A stretch of 64,000 nt of DNA from Streptomyces poriferorum (GTDB lineage Bacteria; Actinomycetota; Actinomycetes; Streptomycetales; Streptomycetaceae), in the NCBI RefSeq assembly GCF_019399235.1, contig NZ_JAELVH010000035.1, positions 1 to 64,000 on the forward strand, read 5' to 3'. The stretch's first letter is position 1; each line of letters starts with the position of its first letter. The notes beneath the pieces were generated by a model. The model was not told the origin of the DNA. It was given only the letters and a program-made list of their open reading frames with translations, and made no database searches. Both the position numbers and the translations under genes were made by a program. Shown here piece by piece: positions 53,974 to 62,335 of the stretch.

Positions 53974-56900
53974 CACCCTGGCCCGCCTCCTCCGGGCGCT
54001 GAGCCGGGTGCCGCTGCCCGACGGCGCCGACGCGAGCACGCTCGCCGACGCCGTGTGGCTGGCGGCCTCCGGTGTGGTCGGAGAAGGAACCGAACCGTCG
54101 GCGGCCGCGGTGGCCGGCGAGACGGCACCGGACGCGGGGTCCGGAGAGGCGGTGGCTGCTGACTCCGACACGCCGCAGGACGTGCGGACCGCCGGTGCAC
54201 CGAGCGCGGGGAGGACGGAGCTGTCCCTGCGCAGGTCCGGGTCGGAGACCACGGTGCGGGGCGTTCCGCTGTCCCTGGGACGTGCCGATCCGCTGCCGGA
54301 CGCCCTCGCTGTCGGCCGTGCGATCCAGCCGTTCCGCCGGCCGTGGCGACGTGGCGGGCGGAACAGGCTGGACGTCGAGGCCACCGTGGAGCACTACGCG
54401 CGCGGCGGTCCCCTGGTGCCGCTGTTCCGCCCTGCTCCGGAACCCTGGTTCGAGGCGGTCGTCCTGGTCGACTCCTCCCTGAGCATGAGCGTGTGGGAGG
54501 AGACCTCACGCGCGGTGATCCGGCTCCTGAACACCCTGGGAGGCTTCCGCGCCGTCCACACCTGGCGCCTGGAGTGGCAGGGCGCCGAGCCGCGCGTGCT
54601 CGACCACCACGGCCGCGAGGTCCTGGGTACGCGCGTCCCCCACCACGGCAGCGGCACCCAGGGCAGGAGGCTGGTCCTGGTGCTTTCCGACTGCGCCGCC
54701 CGCGGCTGGCACGCCCCGGCGCCGTGGCTGCTCCTGCGCGAGTGGGGCCGGCAGATCCCGGTGGCCCTGCTCGACCCGCTGCCCCCGCGTCTGTGGCGCC
54801 GCTCCGCCCTGAACCTTCCCGCCGTACGCGTGGCCGGTGGCCGGGCCGGCGGTCACAACGGCTCCCTGCGCTTCACGGTGCCGCCCCGGCTGAGACCCCG
54901 CGAGGGCGAGGAGCAGTCGGCCGGGCCCTGGTCCGCTCTGCCCGTCCTGTCGTGCACCCCGCACTCCTTGGGCGCCTGGGCGAACACCCTCATGCGCGCC
55001 GACCCCGCCGGCTGCGGCGCCGTCCTCGTCCCCGCCACCGGCCGCCTTCCCCGGGGGCGGACCGGCCAGGCTCCGGCCCCGTCCGATCCCGCCCTGCTGG
55101 CGGAGGCGTTCGTCCATACGGCACCGGCGCCCGCCGTACGCCTGGCCGTCCTCTGCTCCGTGGTGCGGGAACTGCCCCTTCCCCTGCTGCACGTACTGCG
55201 CGACCAGGCAGTGCCCGAGGCCGCGTACGCCGATCTCGCCGAGGTCCTGACCAGCGGCCTGTTCGCGGTTCGACGCGTCCCGGACGGCGATCCGGTGCTG
55301 GCCCTGCACGCGTCCGCCCGGACGTATCTGCGGACACATCTGACGACCCACGACGCATGGCAGGCCCGGGCCGCTTTCGGCCGGCATGCCGCGGCGCAGC
55401 CGTATGCCCCGCAGGGCATCGCGGCCGTCCTGCACGACGTGTGGGCGACGACCGAACTCCCGGTGGAGGAATCGTCGTTGGCGGACTCCGTCGCGGTTCC
55501 CTCGCGCCCGGCGGGGGGCGGGAGGACGACAGCCGCGCACGGTGGCGCGCAAGTGGGGGCGGAAGGTGCACGCCCGGTCACGGGCGAAGACCGGGCGGCA
55601 GGTCCGGCAGATCCGGCCGATGAGTGGTCGGACGTCATACAGAACGTGCGGGAGAGCGTGCGGGCTGTGCTGGGCCCTGCGGCCGACAGCACGCTCCAGG
55701 ATGCCGAAATCCTGCTGCGGGAGCTGCTCGGCTGGGCGCGCGCGTATCTGCCGGCTTCCCTGGGGCTCCGGCCGGGGCAGGAGACAGCCTTTGACCACCT
55801 CCGTGAGCTGCGGGGCCGCCCGCTCACGCTCGCCGATGTGGTCGGAACCCTCGCCCAGGAGTCTGCCGCCACCTTGCCCGTCAACCTGGAACTCCTCCCG
55901 GCGGACGACGTGACCGGACGGGACATACGGTGGCACTGCCCCGGCGGGCCCCTGTACGTCACGGTCGCCCTGGCCACGGCGCCGTCGGACGCGCACGCCG
56001 TCGAAGCCGCCCTGGGTGGCAGGCCCGCGGTCAGTTCCGTCATCGAGTTCGTGGTGGTGCTCGACGAGTCGGACAAGCCCGACGGTCTCATGCCTCTGGA
56101 GAGGTGCGTCGCGGTGGTCGAGCGGGAGGGTCCCCGGCCGGGCGTGGCGATCGTGATCCGCCTCCAGACCCTGTACGGTCCCGCACCGTCCGACAGTCCG
56201 GCCGAGCTCGCCGACGCCCTGCGGGCCCTGCACGGCCGGGCCGGGCGCCCGACACACTCGGAGCTGATCAGACAGGCCGCCGGGGAGTCGCCTCCCGTGA
56301 TCCTGCGGTCCACCACGCTGTACGAGTGGTTCACCGGACAGAGCGTCCCGAAGGACACAGAGGCCTTCGACTGGCTGACGCACCATCTCGTCGCACGGGC
56401 GGATCCGGAGGCCGAAGCCGGCCGCTCCCTGTTCCGGCTCGCCGCACTGCGGCATCACGCCGCCGCGGCGGAGAAGCGGCGGGGCAACGGGCCGTCGGAG
56501 CGACGCTCACGGCTCGGCCGTCCCGTGGCCGAACTCGTCGCGGGCGCCGAGCGACTCCATCTGCCCCCCTACCACGTGCGCGACACCGACCTGCGGTTCC
56601 GTGACGTCGTGCGGGACTGCGCCGCCGGGGCGAGCGTGATGGCACTGCTCGTGGGGCCGCCCGGCTCCGGCAAGAGCCGGTCGAGCGTGGAGGCCGCGCG
56701 CCTGCTTCCGGGCGACTGGTGGCTGTGGGAACCGGACTCCGTTGCCGAGCTGGAAGCGTGCCTGGACAGCCCGTCCACGATCCGCCCGCGCACGGTGGTC
56801 TGGCTGGACAACGCGGACCGCTACCTCCTGGACCGGTCGGACGGCGGCCGGGGCGAGCGCGTCGCGGCCGGTCTGAGAACACTCCTGCACGCGGCCGACC

Positions 56901-59068
56901 GCGGTCCCGTACTCGTGCTGGGATCGCTGAGGACCGAGGAATGGACCGACCTGACGACAGTCCCCCCAGCCGCCACCGACGACGCCCACGCACAGGCGCG
57001 CACCCTGTGCGAGGAGAACCTGATCCTCGAAGTGCGGGCGACGCAGGCCAGTGACGTGATCGAGAGGTATCTCTCCGGGACGGGTGTCGAGCGGGCCGTC
57101 GTGGACGCCGCGGCCGATGCCTGCCGATGCGGACACGGCCCACTGATGTCCGGCACGCTCCTCTCGGAGGCGGCCAGAGACTACCTCGGCACCACATCGG
57201 CCCCGTCCATTGCGGGGGATGTCTCTGTCGCCGCCCTGGCAGGCCTGGGCCTGTTCCTCGTGTCACCGGGGTCCGGCTCGCAGATGTACTTCCGGCTCTC
57301 GGACGACATCGTGCGGTTCGGACGTGAGCGCCGCAGCCGTCTCGTCCCACCCGAAAGCCTGTGGAACGCCCTGGCCGACCACGCGTCCGCGCCGGACCTG
57401 GAGGCCATCGCCCGGGCCGCGCACGACCGCGGCGACGTGGAGCGTGCCGAGCGCTTCCGCGCTCTCGCCGATTCCGCGCGGGCGGACCATGGAGGGCCCG
57501 CCGACCAGGAGAAGTCGGCTCCCGCTCTGCGCAAGCTGCTCCGGCGCACCGACTTGTCACCGGCGGAGGCACGGGCCGCCGCCGACGAGGCCCTGGCCTG
57601 GTTGCGTGCCGACCTCGGCACGGAGAGCGCCCAGTACGTTCTCAACGGTCTGCTGCCGCGCACCGGCCTGTCCCGGGAGCAGACGACGGAGGCCGTGTAC
57701 CACGCGCTGAACTGGCTGGACGCGTACGGAGACATCGAGGACGCGACGTTCGTGGTGGCTCCCCTTCTCGCGCTCACCGGACTGGACGCGGGCGAGACGC
57801 GCCGGGTCGTGGAGCACGCCGTACGGTGGCTCGACATCCACGGTGAGGACACGTCCGCACAGTTCGTGCTGCGCCCCCTGCTCCAGAGCCCCGAACTGTC
57901 ACAGGAACAGATCCACAGCGTGGCGTACCGTGCCTTGAACTGGCTGGACCTGCACGGCGGCCACCGCGCGAACCAGTTCGTTCTGAGTGCCGCACTGCGC
58001 CGGAACGACCTGCCGCCGGGGCTCCCGGCCCGGTTCGTCGCCCTGGGCCTCGCATGGCTCCGGTCGGTCGGCACGGACGCGTCGGCCAAGTTCGTCCTGC
58101 GCCCCCTGCTGCAACGCCCCGACCTCGGCCCCCAGGAGGTGCGGGCGGCCGTGGAGCAGACGATGCCGTGGCTGCGACGCCACGGCACCACCCTCGACGC
58201 CCAGTTCGTCCTCAATGCCCTGCTGTACAGGCAGGACCTCACCCGGGAAGAGGCACAGGAGGCCGGAGAGGTGGCGCTCGACTGGTTGCTGGCCCACGGC
58301 CGCGACAGCTCCGCCCGCTACGTGCTCCGCCCCCTGCTGGAGCGCACCGACCTGAGCCGGGAACTGCCGCCGTGGGCCGTGGAGGTCGCGGCGGAGTGGA
58401 GCCGCGCCCGTTTCGACCGCGGGGAACCGGACGGAGGCGTCCAGCAGCTGCTGAGTCAGCGCGCCGGTGATCCGGACCCCGTGCGGAGCTGCGTCGTGCT
58501 CATCGCCGAGATCGCGGGCTACTCCGACGCCGAGGCAGCAGTCCGGGCCGAACGGCAGCGCGCCCTGCACGGCGTCCTTGCCGCCGTGCAGGGCGACGTG
58601 TCCGACGTGCCATGCGAACGCCACCGCGCGGGAGACGGCGAGATGCTCCTCTTCTTCCCCCACGAGACCCGTCGCGCCCTTCTCGTCCGAGAGGTGCTCC
58701 GGACCATGGAAAGCGCTCTGCACGAACACGCCGTGACCGGAGAGCTGAGACTGCGCGTCGCTCTGCACGCTGCCGAGGTCGGTGGCGACGAGAAGGGCCG
58801 GCGCGGCCAGGCGCTCGCGACAGCTGCCCGGCTGGTGGACTCCCCGGCGCTGCGTTCCGCTCTCGACGCCGGGGGCCGCTCCCCGGTGGCCGCAGTGATG
58901 TCGGCGGAGCTGTTCAGCATCGCCTTCCCTGACGGCGGGCCCCTGGCCAGTACGTTTCGCCCGGTCTACGTCACGACGAAGGAGGACGTCGTACGAGCCT
59001 GGATCTCGGTCGCCGGTTTCGAGGAACCGCCCGGCATCGAGGCGTGGACGCGGCGGGCTCAGAGTTAG
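53954..59068 (+). CDS. Giant vWA / P-loop NTPase / repeat / cyclase-like sensor protein
   Basis: This 1704-residue protein joins several modules. An N-terminal helical region and a vWA domain come first (FEAVVLVDSSLSMSVW; MIDAS D173-x-S175-x-S177). A helical segment with an HTH-like pattern follows near 764-815 (PTHSELIRQAAGE, then RSTTLYEWFTGQSVP). Next is a P-loop ATPase (GPPGSGKS, 901-908; Walker B VVWLDN with D952). Seven back-to-back 38-residue helical repeats span 1217-1482. A class III nucleotide-cyclase-like domain lies at about 1510-1690 (LIAEIAGYSD, E1519; GDG, D1561). The first metal Asp is Glu and the usual Asn is absent (ALATAARL), so it more likely binds than makes nucleotide. 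An alternative start is the GTG at 53966. Confidence 0.8.
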   Translation: MNSPVSDTLARLLRALSRVPLPDGADASTLADAVWLAASGVVGEGTEPSAAAVAGETAPDAGSGEAVAADSDTPQDVRTAGAPSAGRTELSLRRSGSETTVRGVPLSLGRADPLPDALAVGRAIQPFRRPWRRGGRNRLDVEATVEHYARGGPLVPLFRPAPEPWFEAVVLVDSSLSMSVWEETSRAVIRLLNTLGGFRAVHTWRLEWQGAEPRVLDHHGREVLGTRVPHHGSGTQGRRLVLVLSDCAARGWHAPAPWLLLREWGRQIPVALLDPLPPRLWRRSALNLPAVRVAGGRAGGHNGSLRFTVPPRLRPREGEEQSAGPWSALPVLSCTPHSLGAWANTLMRADPAGCGAVLVPATGRLPRGRTGQAPAPSDPALLAEAFVHTAPAPAVRLAVLCSVVRELPLPLLHVLRDQAVPEAAYADLAEVLTSGLFAVRRVPDGDPVLALHASARTYLRTHLTTHDAWQARAAFGRHAAAQPYAPQGIAAVLHDVWATTELPVEESSLADSVAVPSRPAGGGRTTAAHGGAQVGAEGARPVTGEDRAAGPADPADEWSDVIQNVRESVRAVLGPAADSTLQDAEILLRELLGWARAYLPASLGLRPGQETAFDHLRELRGRPLTLADVVGTLAQESAATLPVNLELLPADDVTGRDIRWHCPGGPLYVTVALATAPSDAHAVEAALGGRPAVSSVIEFVVVLDESDKPDGLMPLERCVAVVEREGPRPGVAIVIRLQTLYGPAPSDSPAELADALRALHGRAGRPTHSELIRQAAGESPPVILRSTTLYEWFTGQSVPKDTEAFDWLTHHLVARADPEAEAGRSLFRLAALRHHAAAAEKRRGNGPSERRSRLGRPVAELVAGAERLHLPPYHVRDTDLRFRDVVRDCAAGASVMALLVGPPGSGKSRSSVEAARLLPGDWWLWEPDSVAELEACLDSPSTIRPRTVVWLDNADRYLLDRSDGGRGERVAAGLRTLLHAADRGPVLVLGSLRTEEWTDLTTVPPAATDDAHAQARTLCEENLILEVRATQASDVIERYLSGTGVERAVVDAAADACRCGHGPLMSGTLLSEAARDYLGTTSAPSIAGDVSVAALAGLGLFLVSPGSGSQMYFRLSDDIVRFGRERRSRLVPPESLWNALADHASAPDLEAIARAAHDRGDVERAERFRALADSARADHGGPADQEKSAPALRKLLRRTDLSPAEARAAADEALAWLRADLGTESAQYVLNGLLPRTGLSREQTTEAVYHALNWLDAYGDIEDATFVVAPLLALTGLDAGETRRVVEHAVRWLDIHGEDTSAQFVLRPLLQSPELSQEQIHSVAYRALNWLDLHGGHRANQFVLSAALRRNDLPPGLPARFVALGLAWLRSVGTDASAKFVLRPLLQRPDLGPQEVRAAVEQTMPWLRRHGTTLDAQFVLNALLYRQDLTREEAQEAGEVALDWLLAHGRDSSARYVLRPLLERTDLSRELPPWAVEVAAEWSRARFDRGEPDGGVQQLLSQRAGDPDPVRSCVVLIAEIAGYSDAEAAVRAERQRALHGVLAAVQGDVSDVPCERHRAGDGEMLLFFPHETRRALLVREVLRTMESALHEHAVTGELRLRVALHAAEVGGDEKGRRGQALATAARLVDSPALRSALDAGGRSPVAAVMSAELFSIAFPDGGPLASTFRPVYVTTKEDVVRAWISVAGFEEPPGIEAWTRRAQS
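57602..58399 (+). repeat. Seven tandem 114-bp (38-residue) repeats in the vWA/NTPase gene
   Basis: Seven units encode 38 residues each, all exactly the same length. They share a pattern of L-x4-G ... x-F-V-L-x3-L-L, then a short loop, then a helix ending in W. Examples of the helical start are SAQYVLNGLLPRTGLSREQ, TSAQFVLRPLLQ and DSSARYVLRPLLERTDLSRE. They would form a curved alpha-solenoid. Confidence 0.9.
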
Positions 59069-59159
59069 CGGGCCAGGGACATTTTCTGGATATAGCAGAC
59101 CTGATACGGGTGAAGATCGTGCCCGTGACGGCCCGACGTGCACCATCGTGCACGGCGTG

Positions 59160-59180
59160 TGGTCCCCAACTGGTCCCCAA
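59160..59180. repeat. Direct repeat arm, copy 1 (attachment-site-like)
   Basis: TGGTCCCCAACTGGTCCCCA plus one A matches 62131-62151 with a single C/T difference. The two copies bracket 2.97 kb that hold the phosphatase gene, transposase remnants and an integrase relic. Confidence 0.55.
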
Positions 59181-59409
59181 CCCACGTCCGCGACCTGTCT
59201 CATGCCCCTCGGCGGTCCTTGCGAGAGACGACGATGCAGCGAACGGCCCCGCCCGTTGGGACAGCCTGCCGATACCACCCCGTTCCTGGGCTGTGGGGAC
59301 TCCGGAACGGTTCAGTGACGGTCCGGCCCCGACGCCACCGCGAACGCACACGCGGCCGGCCGACAAGTAGGGGGTGTGGGCGCCGAACGGCGGCCGGAGA
59401 GGACGGCCG

Positions 59410-59547
59410 GTGGACAGGAATCCGGACGACGATCAACTGACCCGCGCCCAGTGCGACGGGTCGGCCTTCGAACCACTGGCACGGCGGCACTCGGCGGCGC
59501 TGCACGCCTACTTCGCGCGGCGGGCACCCGCCGCGGTGAGCGGCTGA
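59410..59547 (+). pseudogene. ECF sigma factor N-terminal fragment
   Basis: A 45-residue frame from GTG reads DDDQLTRAQCDGSAFEPLAR then RHSAALHAYFARRAPAA before a TGA at 59545-59547. This is sigma-70 region 2.1 of ECF factors (the D.eLl.ra..GD..AF..LV.RH..al..Y..RR pattern), with a CDG where families have AGD. Nothing of regions 2.2-4 follows. Confidence 0.6.
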
Positions 59548-59660
59548 AGGTTGGCTTACCGGTGGGCCGGCGAGGGAACTCACCTGGAATTCTGCCTCTT
59601 ACTCTGCACCTCATTGACTCTGTTCACGAGGTGGGCGTGCACGGCCCGGCTGATGCCGAG

Positions 59661-59682
59661 CCGCTCCCGCATGCGGGAGCGG
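59661..59682. repeat. 22-bp perfect palindrome
   Basis: The sequence is self-complementary with no loop; half-site CCGCTCCCGCA. No gene or operator partner is adjacent. It could be a protein-binding site or a stem left from a lost element. Confidence 0.6.
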
Positions 59683-59994
59683 TGGGGGATGATCGAACAC
59701 CCGGCCCACCTGGCCGGCGGACACCCCCGGTGGCCGGCGGAACATCGGTTTTACGCCAGAGCGAAAGACCTCCAGGGACGGTCGAATGCCTTGTGCCTCG
59801 CACGCGGGCACGGCTGCGTTGAAGGGCGATAGTCATGTCGCGCCGATTCGCTAGCAGGCAGGTGGTGGTCTCTGCGAGGGGCTGAGCGCGCTTGGTGTCC
59901 TGAAAGGGCGCATGGTGGAACTGGTGAGAGATTCGCTGCTCAGTGCCCGCGGTCAGGGGCGGAGCGTGCATAGGGCAAGGCTTGGGAGGCGACG

Positions 59995-61314
59995 ATGCCG
60001 GGAGACCCGTTCGGGCTGGCCAGGCTGCTCGCCGCAGCGGAGGACGCGGCGCCGGGAGCGTCTCTCGCTGTGGTGGCACGCAATCTGCGCGACCGGTTCC
60101 AAGCGCGGGCGGTGTCGTTCCTGTTCGTCGATGTTGTCGGCCAGCAGGTGGTGCGGGTCAGCGACGAGACCGCGTCGCAGTCCGGCCGCCACGCCGGCCG
60201 TATCCGACTGGCCGGCAGCGTCTACGACCGAGTGCTGCGTGCCCAGGAACTGGTGCAGGCCCCCGACGCCGGTCGCGGAAAGCGGGTGCTCGCCCCGGTG
60301 AGCAATCGCGGCGACACGATCGGGGTGCTGGAGTTGTCCCTGCCGCACGTCGACCAGGAGATCCTGAAAGAGGTCCGCGAGGCCGCTCACGCGCTGGCGT
60401 ACATCATCGTCACCGACCGCCGCTTCACCGACCTCTACCGCTTGGGCCAGCGCGCCACCCCGCTCAGCTTGGCCGCCGAGATCCAGCGGCAGCTCCTGCC
60501 CGACGCACCATCCTGCGAAGCCGCACAGTTCGCGCTCGCCGCGTCCCTCGTGCCCGCCGAATCCGCCGCCGGGGACACTTACGACTACACCCTCGACCAC
60601 GACACCCTGCACCTGTCGATCACCGACGCCATGGGCCACGACGTCAACGCAGCACTCATGGCCACCCTCTTGGTCAACGCCTCACGCAGTGCCCGCCGGG
60701 ACGGCGCCGACCTGGCAGAGCAGGCCCGCGGGATCGACCAGGCCCTCCTCCACCACGGCAACCACACCCTCGCCACCGGCCAGCTCCTGCGCGTCGCCCT
60801 GGACGGAACCGGCTCACAGCTCGTCAATGCCGGACACCCCCCACCCCTGCTCCTGCGCGACGGCGCAGTGGCAGCGGTGCACCTGGACGTCGACCTTCTC
60901 TTCGGCGCACCCGGCGGCACCACCTACCGCGTACAGGACCTCGACCTGCGACCCGGCGACCGCCTCCTGCTCTACACCGACGGCATGCAGGAGCGGCAGG
61001 CCGGCTCCGTCGATCTGCCCCGCCTGATCCGAGACACCGCCGCCGAACACCCCCGCGAGGTCGTGCGCGTCCTGGCAACAGCGGTCACCGACGCCTTCGA
61101 CGGCCCCCTGGCCGACGACGCCACCGTACTGTGCCTCGACTGGCACGGCCCCCACCACGACGACCGCCACCCCCCACCCAGAGCCGACCGGACAGGCGCT
61201 GCCACATGCCAAACAGAAGGCGGAGCTGCTACGGGTTCATGGCCCGCTGGGACGCGGCCGGCGTCATCGGCCAGATCTGCGACCAGCTCCGCGAACACAT
61301 CCGCCGCGCGGTGA
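59995..61314 (+). CDS. GAF-SpoIIE (PP2C) phosphatase with IS-derived tail
   Basis: The 439-residue protein has a GAF-like sensor over about 20-140 and a SpoIIE/PP2C domain over about 155-385: [67 protein letters not shown], and [15 protein letters not shown] with the metal-binding Asp pair. Such phosphatases act on anti-sigma-factor antagonists. The ATG follows GGGAGGCGAC. After about residue 400 (61195 on) the frame runs through transposase sequence read out of frame, so the last 40 residues are not native. The enzyme domain itself is complete. Confidence 0.85.
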   Translation: MPGDPFGLARLLAAAEDAAPGASLAVVARNLRDRFQARAVSFLFVDVVGQQVVRVSDETASQSGRHAGRIRLAGSVYDRVLRAQELVQAPDAGRGKRVLAPVSNRGDTIGVLELSLPHVDQEILKEVREAAHALAYIIVTDRRFTDLYRLGQRATPLSLAAEIQRQLLPDAPSCEAAQFALAASLVPAESAAGDTYDYTLDHDTLHLSITDAMGHDVNAALMATLLVNASRSARRDGADLAEQARGIDQALLHHGNHTLATGQLLRVALDGTGSQLVNAGHPPPLLLRDGAVAAVHLDVDLLFGAPGGTTYRVQDLDLRPGDRLLLYTDGMQERQAGSVDLPRLIRDTAAEHPREVVRVLATAVTDAFDGPLADDATVLCLDWHGPHHDDRHPPPRADRTGAATCQTEGGAATGSWPAGTRPASSARSATSSANTSAAR

Positions 61315-61610
61315 GCCGGGAGCCTCGGGGCAGTGACCACCGTCATCGACTCCCAGTCGGTGAAGGCTGCCGACACCGTCGGCAAGGAGTCTCGCGGCTA
61401 CGACGCCGGCAAGAAGATCAACGGCCGCAAGCGGCGCATGGTCGTGGACACCAAGGGCCTGCCGCTGTTCTTCATGGTCACCCCGGCCGCCGAAACCGCC
61501 ACGTGGTCAAGGAAATGCCGTTCCGGCTGCAGTTGGTGCACCTCGAGATCACCATCGTCCGGTCCGACTCCGCCCATGCCGCACAGCTCGTGACCTGGGC
61601 GAGGGCTTAG
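61206..61610 (+). pseudogene. IS5-family transposase remnant, multiple frames
   Basis: Peptides [21 protein letters not shown], then VIDSQSVKAADTVGKESRGY and KKINGRKRRMVVDTKGLPL, then LVHLEITIVRSDSAHAAQLV are consecutive parts of an IS5-type transposase. Each lies in a different frame, so at least two frameshifts have occurred. The first catalytic Asp (DSQSVKAA) and second (RSDSAHA) regions remain, but the protein cannot be made. It overlaps the 3' end of the phosphatase gene. Confidence 0.75.
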
Positions 61611-61618
61611 ACCGTGTC

Positions 61619-61700
61619 CTACATGGTCAGTTCGAGGAATCGTTTGTAGCAGCAGAGAGCGGCTGCGAGTCCGAGAAGGGCCAGGTAGTTGCGGTGCGGC
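61619..61700 (-). pseudogene. C-terminal scrap of a second IS5-type transposase
   Basis: On the minus strand the last residues read NYLALLGLAAALCCYKRFLELTM and stop (61619-61621). This is a known end of IS5-type transposases. No upstream part is present, so an internal deletion joined it to the remnant on the plus strand. Confidence 0.55.
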
Positions 61701-61773
61701 CCCGGCCGGGTCAGGGGGTCAGGGACATTGTGCGGGTCCTCGTACAACGCGCCCGCGTAGCCCCAATCCGGAA

Positions 61774-62103
61774 GCGCGCCTGTTCACGGGCCCGCGCGGC
61801 GGACGTATCTCCACCGCCGTCCTGCGCGACGCCACCCACTGGGACGACGTCGTCACCAAGCTCTGCTACGAGCATCTGCGCCGCCACGACCTCCGACACA
61901 CCGGATTGACCTGGTTCGCCGACGTCGGGGTCCAAGTTCACGTCCTCCGCAGGATCGCCGGCCACGGTTCACTGACCACCACCCAGCGCTACCTTCACCC
62001 GGATGTCCACAAGATCACGGCTGCCGGGGCGGCGCTCTCTGCCCACTTCAACGTGCTGCGCGCACCACGCTCGCTCCCGAGCCCCATCGTCATGACCCGC
62101 TGA
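61774..62103 (+). pseudogene. Tyrosine integrase relic (C-terminal catalytic part)
   Basis: One frame reads FTGPRGGRISTAVLRDATHW, then YEHLRRHDLRHTGLTWFADVG with the HxxR box, IAGHGSLTTTQRYLHPD with the second His and the catalytic Tyr, then a C-terminal tail and TGA at 62101-62103. The N-terminal two thirds are missing. It sits 110 nt from the 3' end of tRNA-Pro, the normal place for an integrase of an element integrated in a tRNA gene; several actinomycete integrative elements use tRNA-Pro. Confidence 0.8.
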
Positions 62104-62130
62104 CCCGGTCAAGGACGCCGGACCTCCAGC

Positions 62131-62151
62131 TGGTCCCCAACTGGTTCCCAA
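62131..62151. repeat. Direct repeat arm, copy 2 (attachment-site-like)
   Basis: The sequence matches 59160-59180 except for one base. It follows the integrase relic and precedes the tRNA terminator, as an attachment-site remnant or the end of an integrase gene would. Confidence 0.55.
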
Positions 62152-62160
62152 AAATGATCA

Positions 62161-62194
62161 AGGGCCGGTTTCGGATTGCTCCGAAACCGGCCCT
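62161..62194 (-). terminator. Terminator of tRNA-Pro
   Basis: A 15-bp stem (AGGGCCGGTTTCGGA / TCCGAAACCGGCCCT) with a TTGC loop lies 19 nt past the tRNA 3' end on the minus strand. Confidence 0.85.
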
Positions 62195-62212
62195 GACCTC
62201 GACTGTCTCCAG

Positions 62213-62286
<74 letters not shown>

Positions 62287-62335
62287 CTGCCAGTCCCCCG
62301 GTCCTGCCGGGCGGCTGCGCAGGACAAACATTACC

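Larger units (their letters stand above)
59069..59994. other. 926-nt region with gene fragments and repeats, no intact gene
   Basis: Between the vWA gene and the phosphatase I find an ECF sigma N-terminal fragment (59410-59547), a 22-bp perfect palindrome (59661-59682), and one arm of a 21-bp direct repeat (59160-59180). Other open frames have poor codon use and match nothing I know. The stretch looks like decayed DNA at an old insertion boundary. Confidence 0.6.

Noticed and set aside
54506..56458. A 650-residue minus-strand frame opposite the vWA gene
   Set aside because: Codon use and composition are those of an antisense shadow; the plus strand has clear vWA and NTPase motifs.
58481..59020. 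Active adenylate/guanylate cyclase at the end of the vWA protein
   Set aside because: The first metal-binding Asp is Glu and the usual Asn is missing, so I call it cyclase-like only.
59551..59832. Open frame of 93 residues in the gap before the phosphatase
   Set aside because: Codon use is poor, no family is recognised, and it spans a perfect palindrome.
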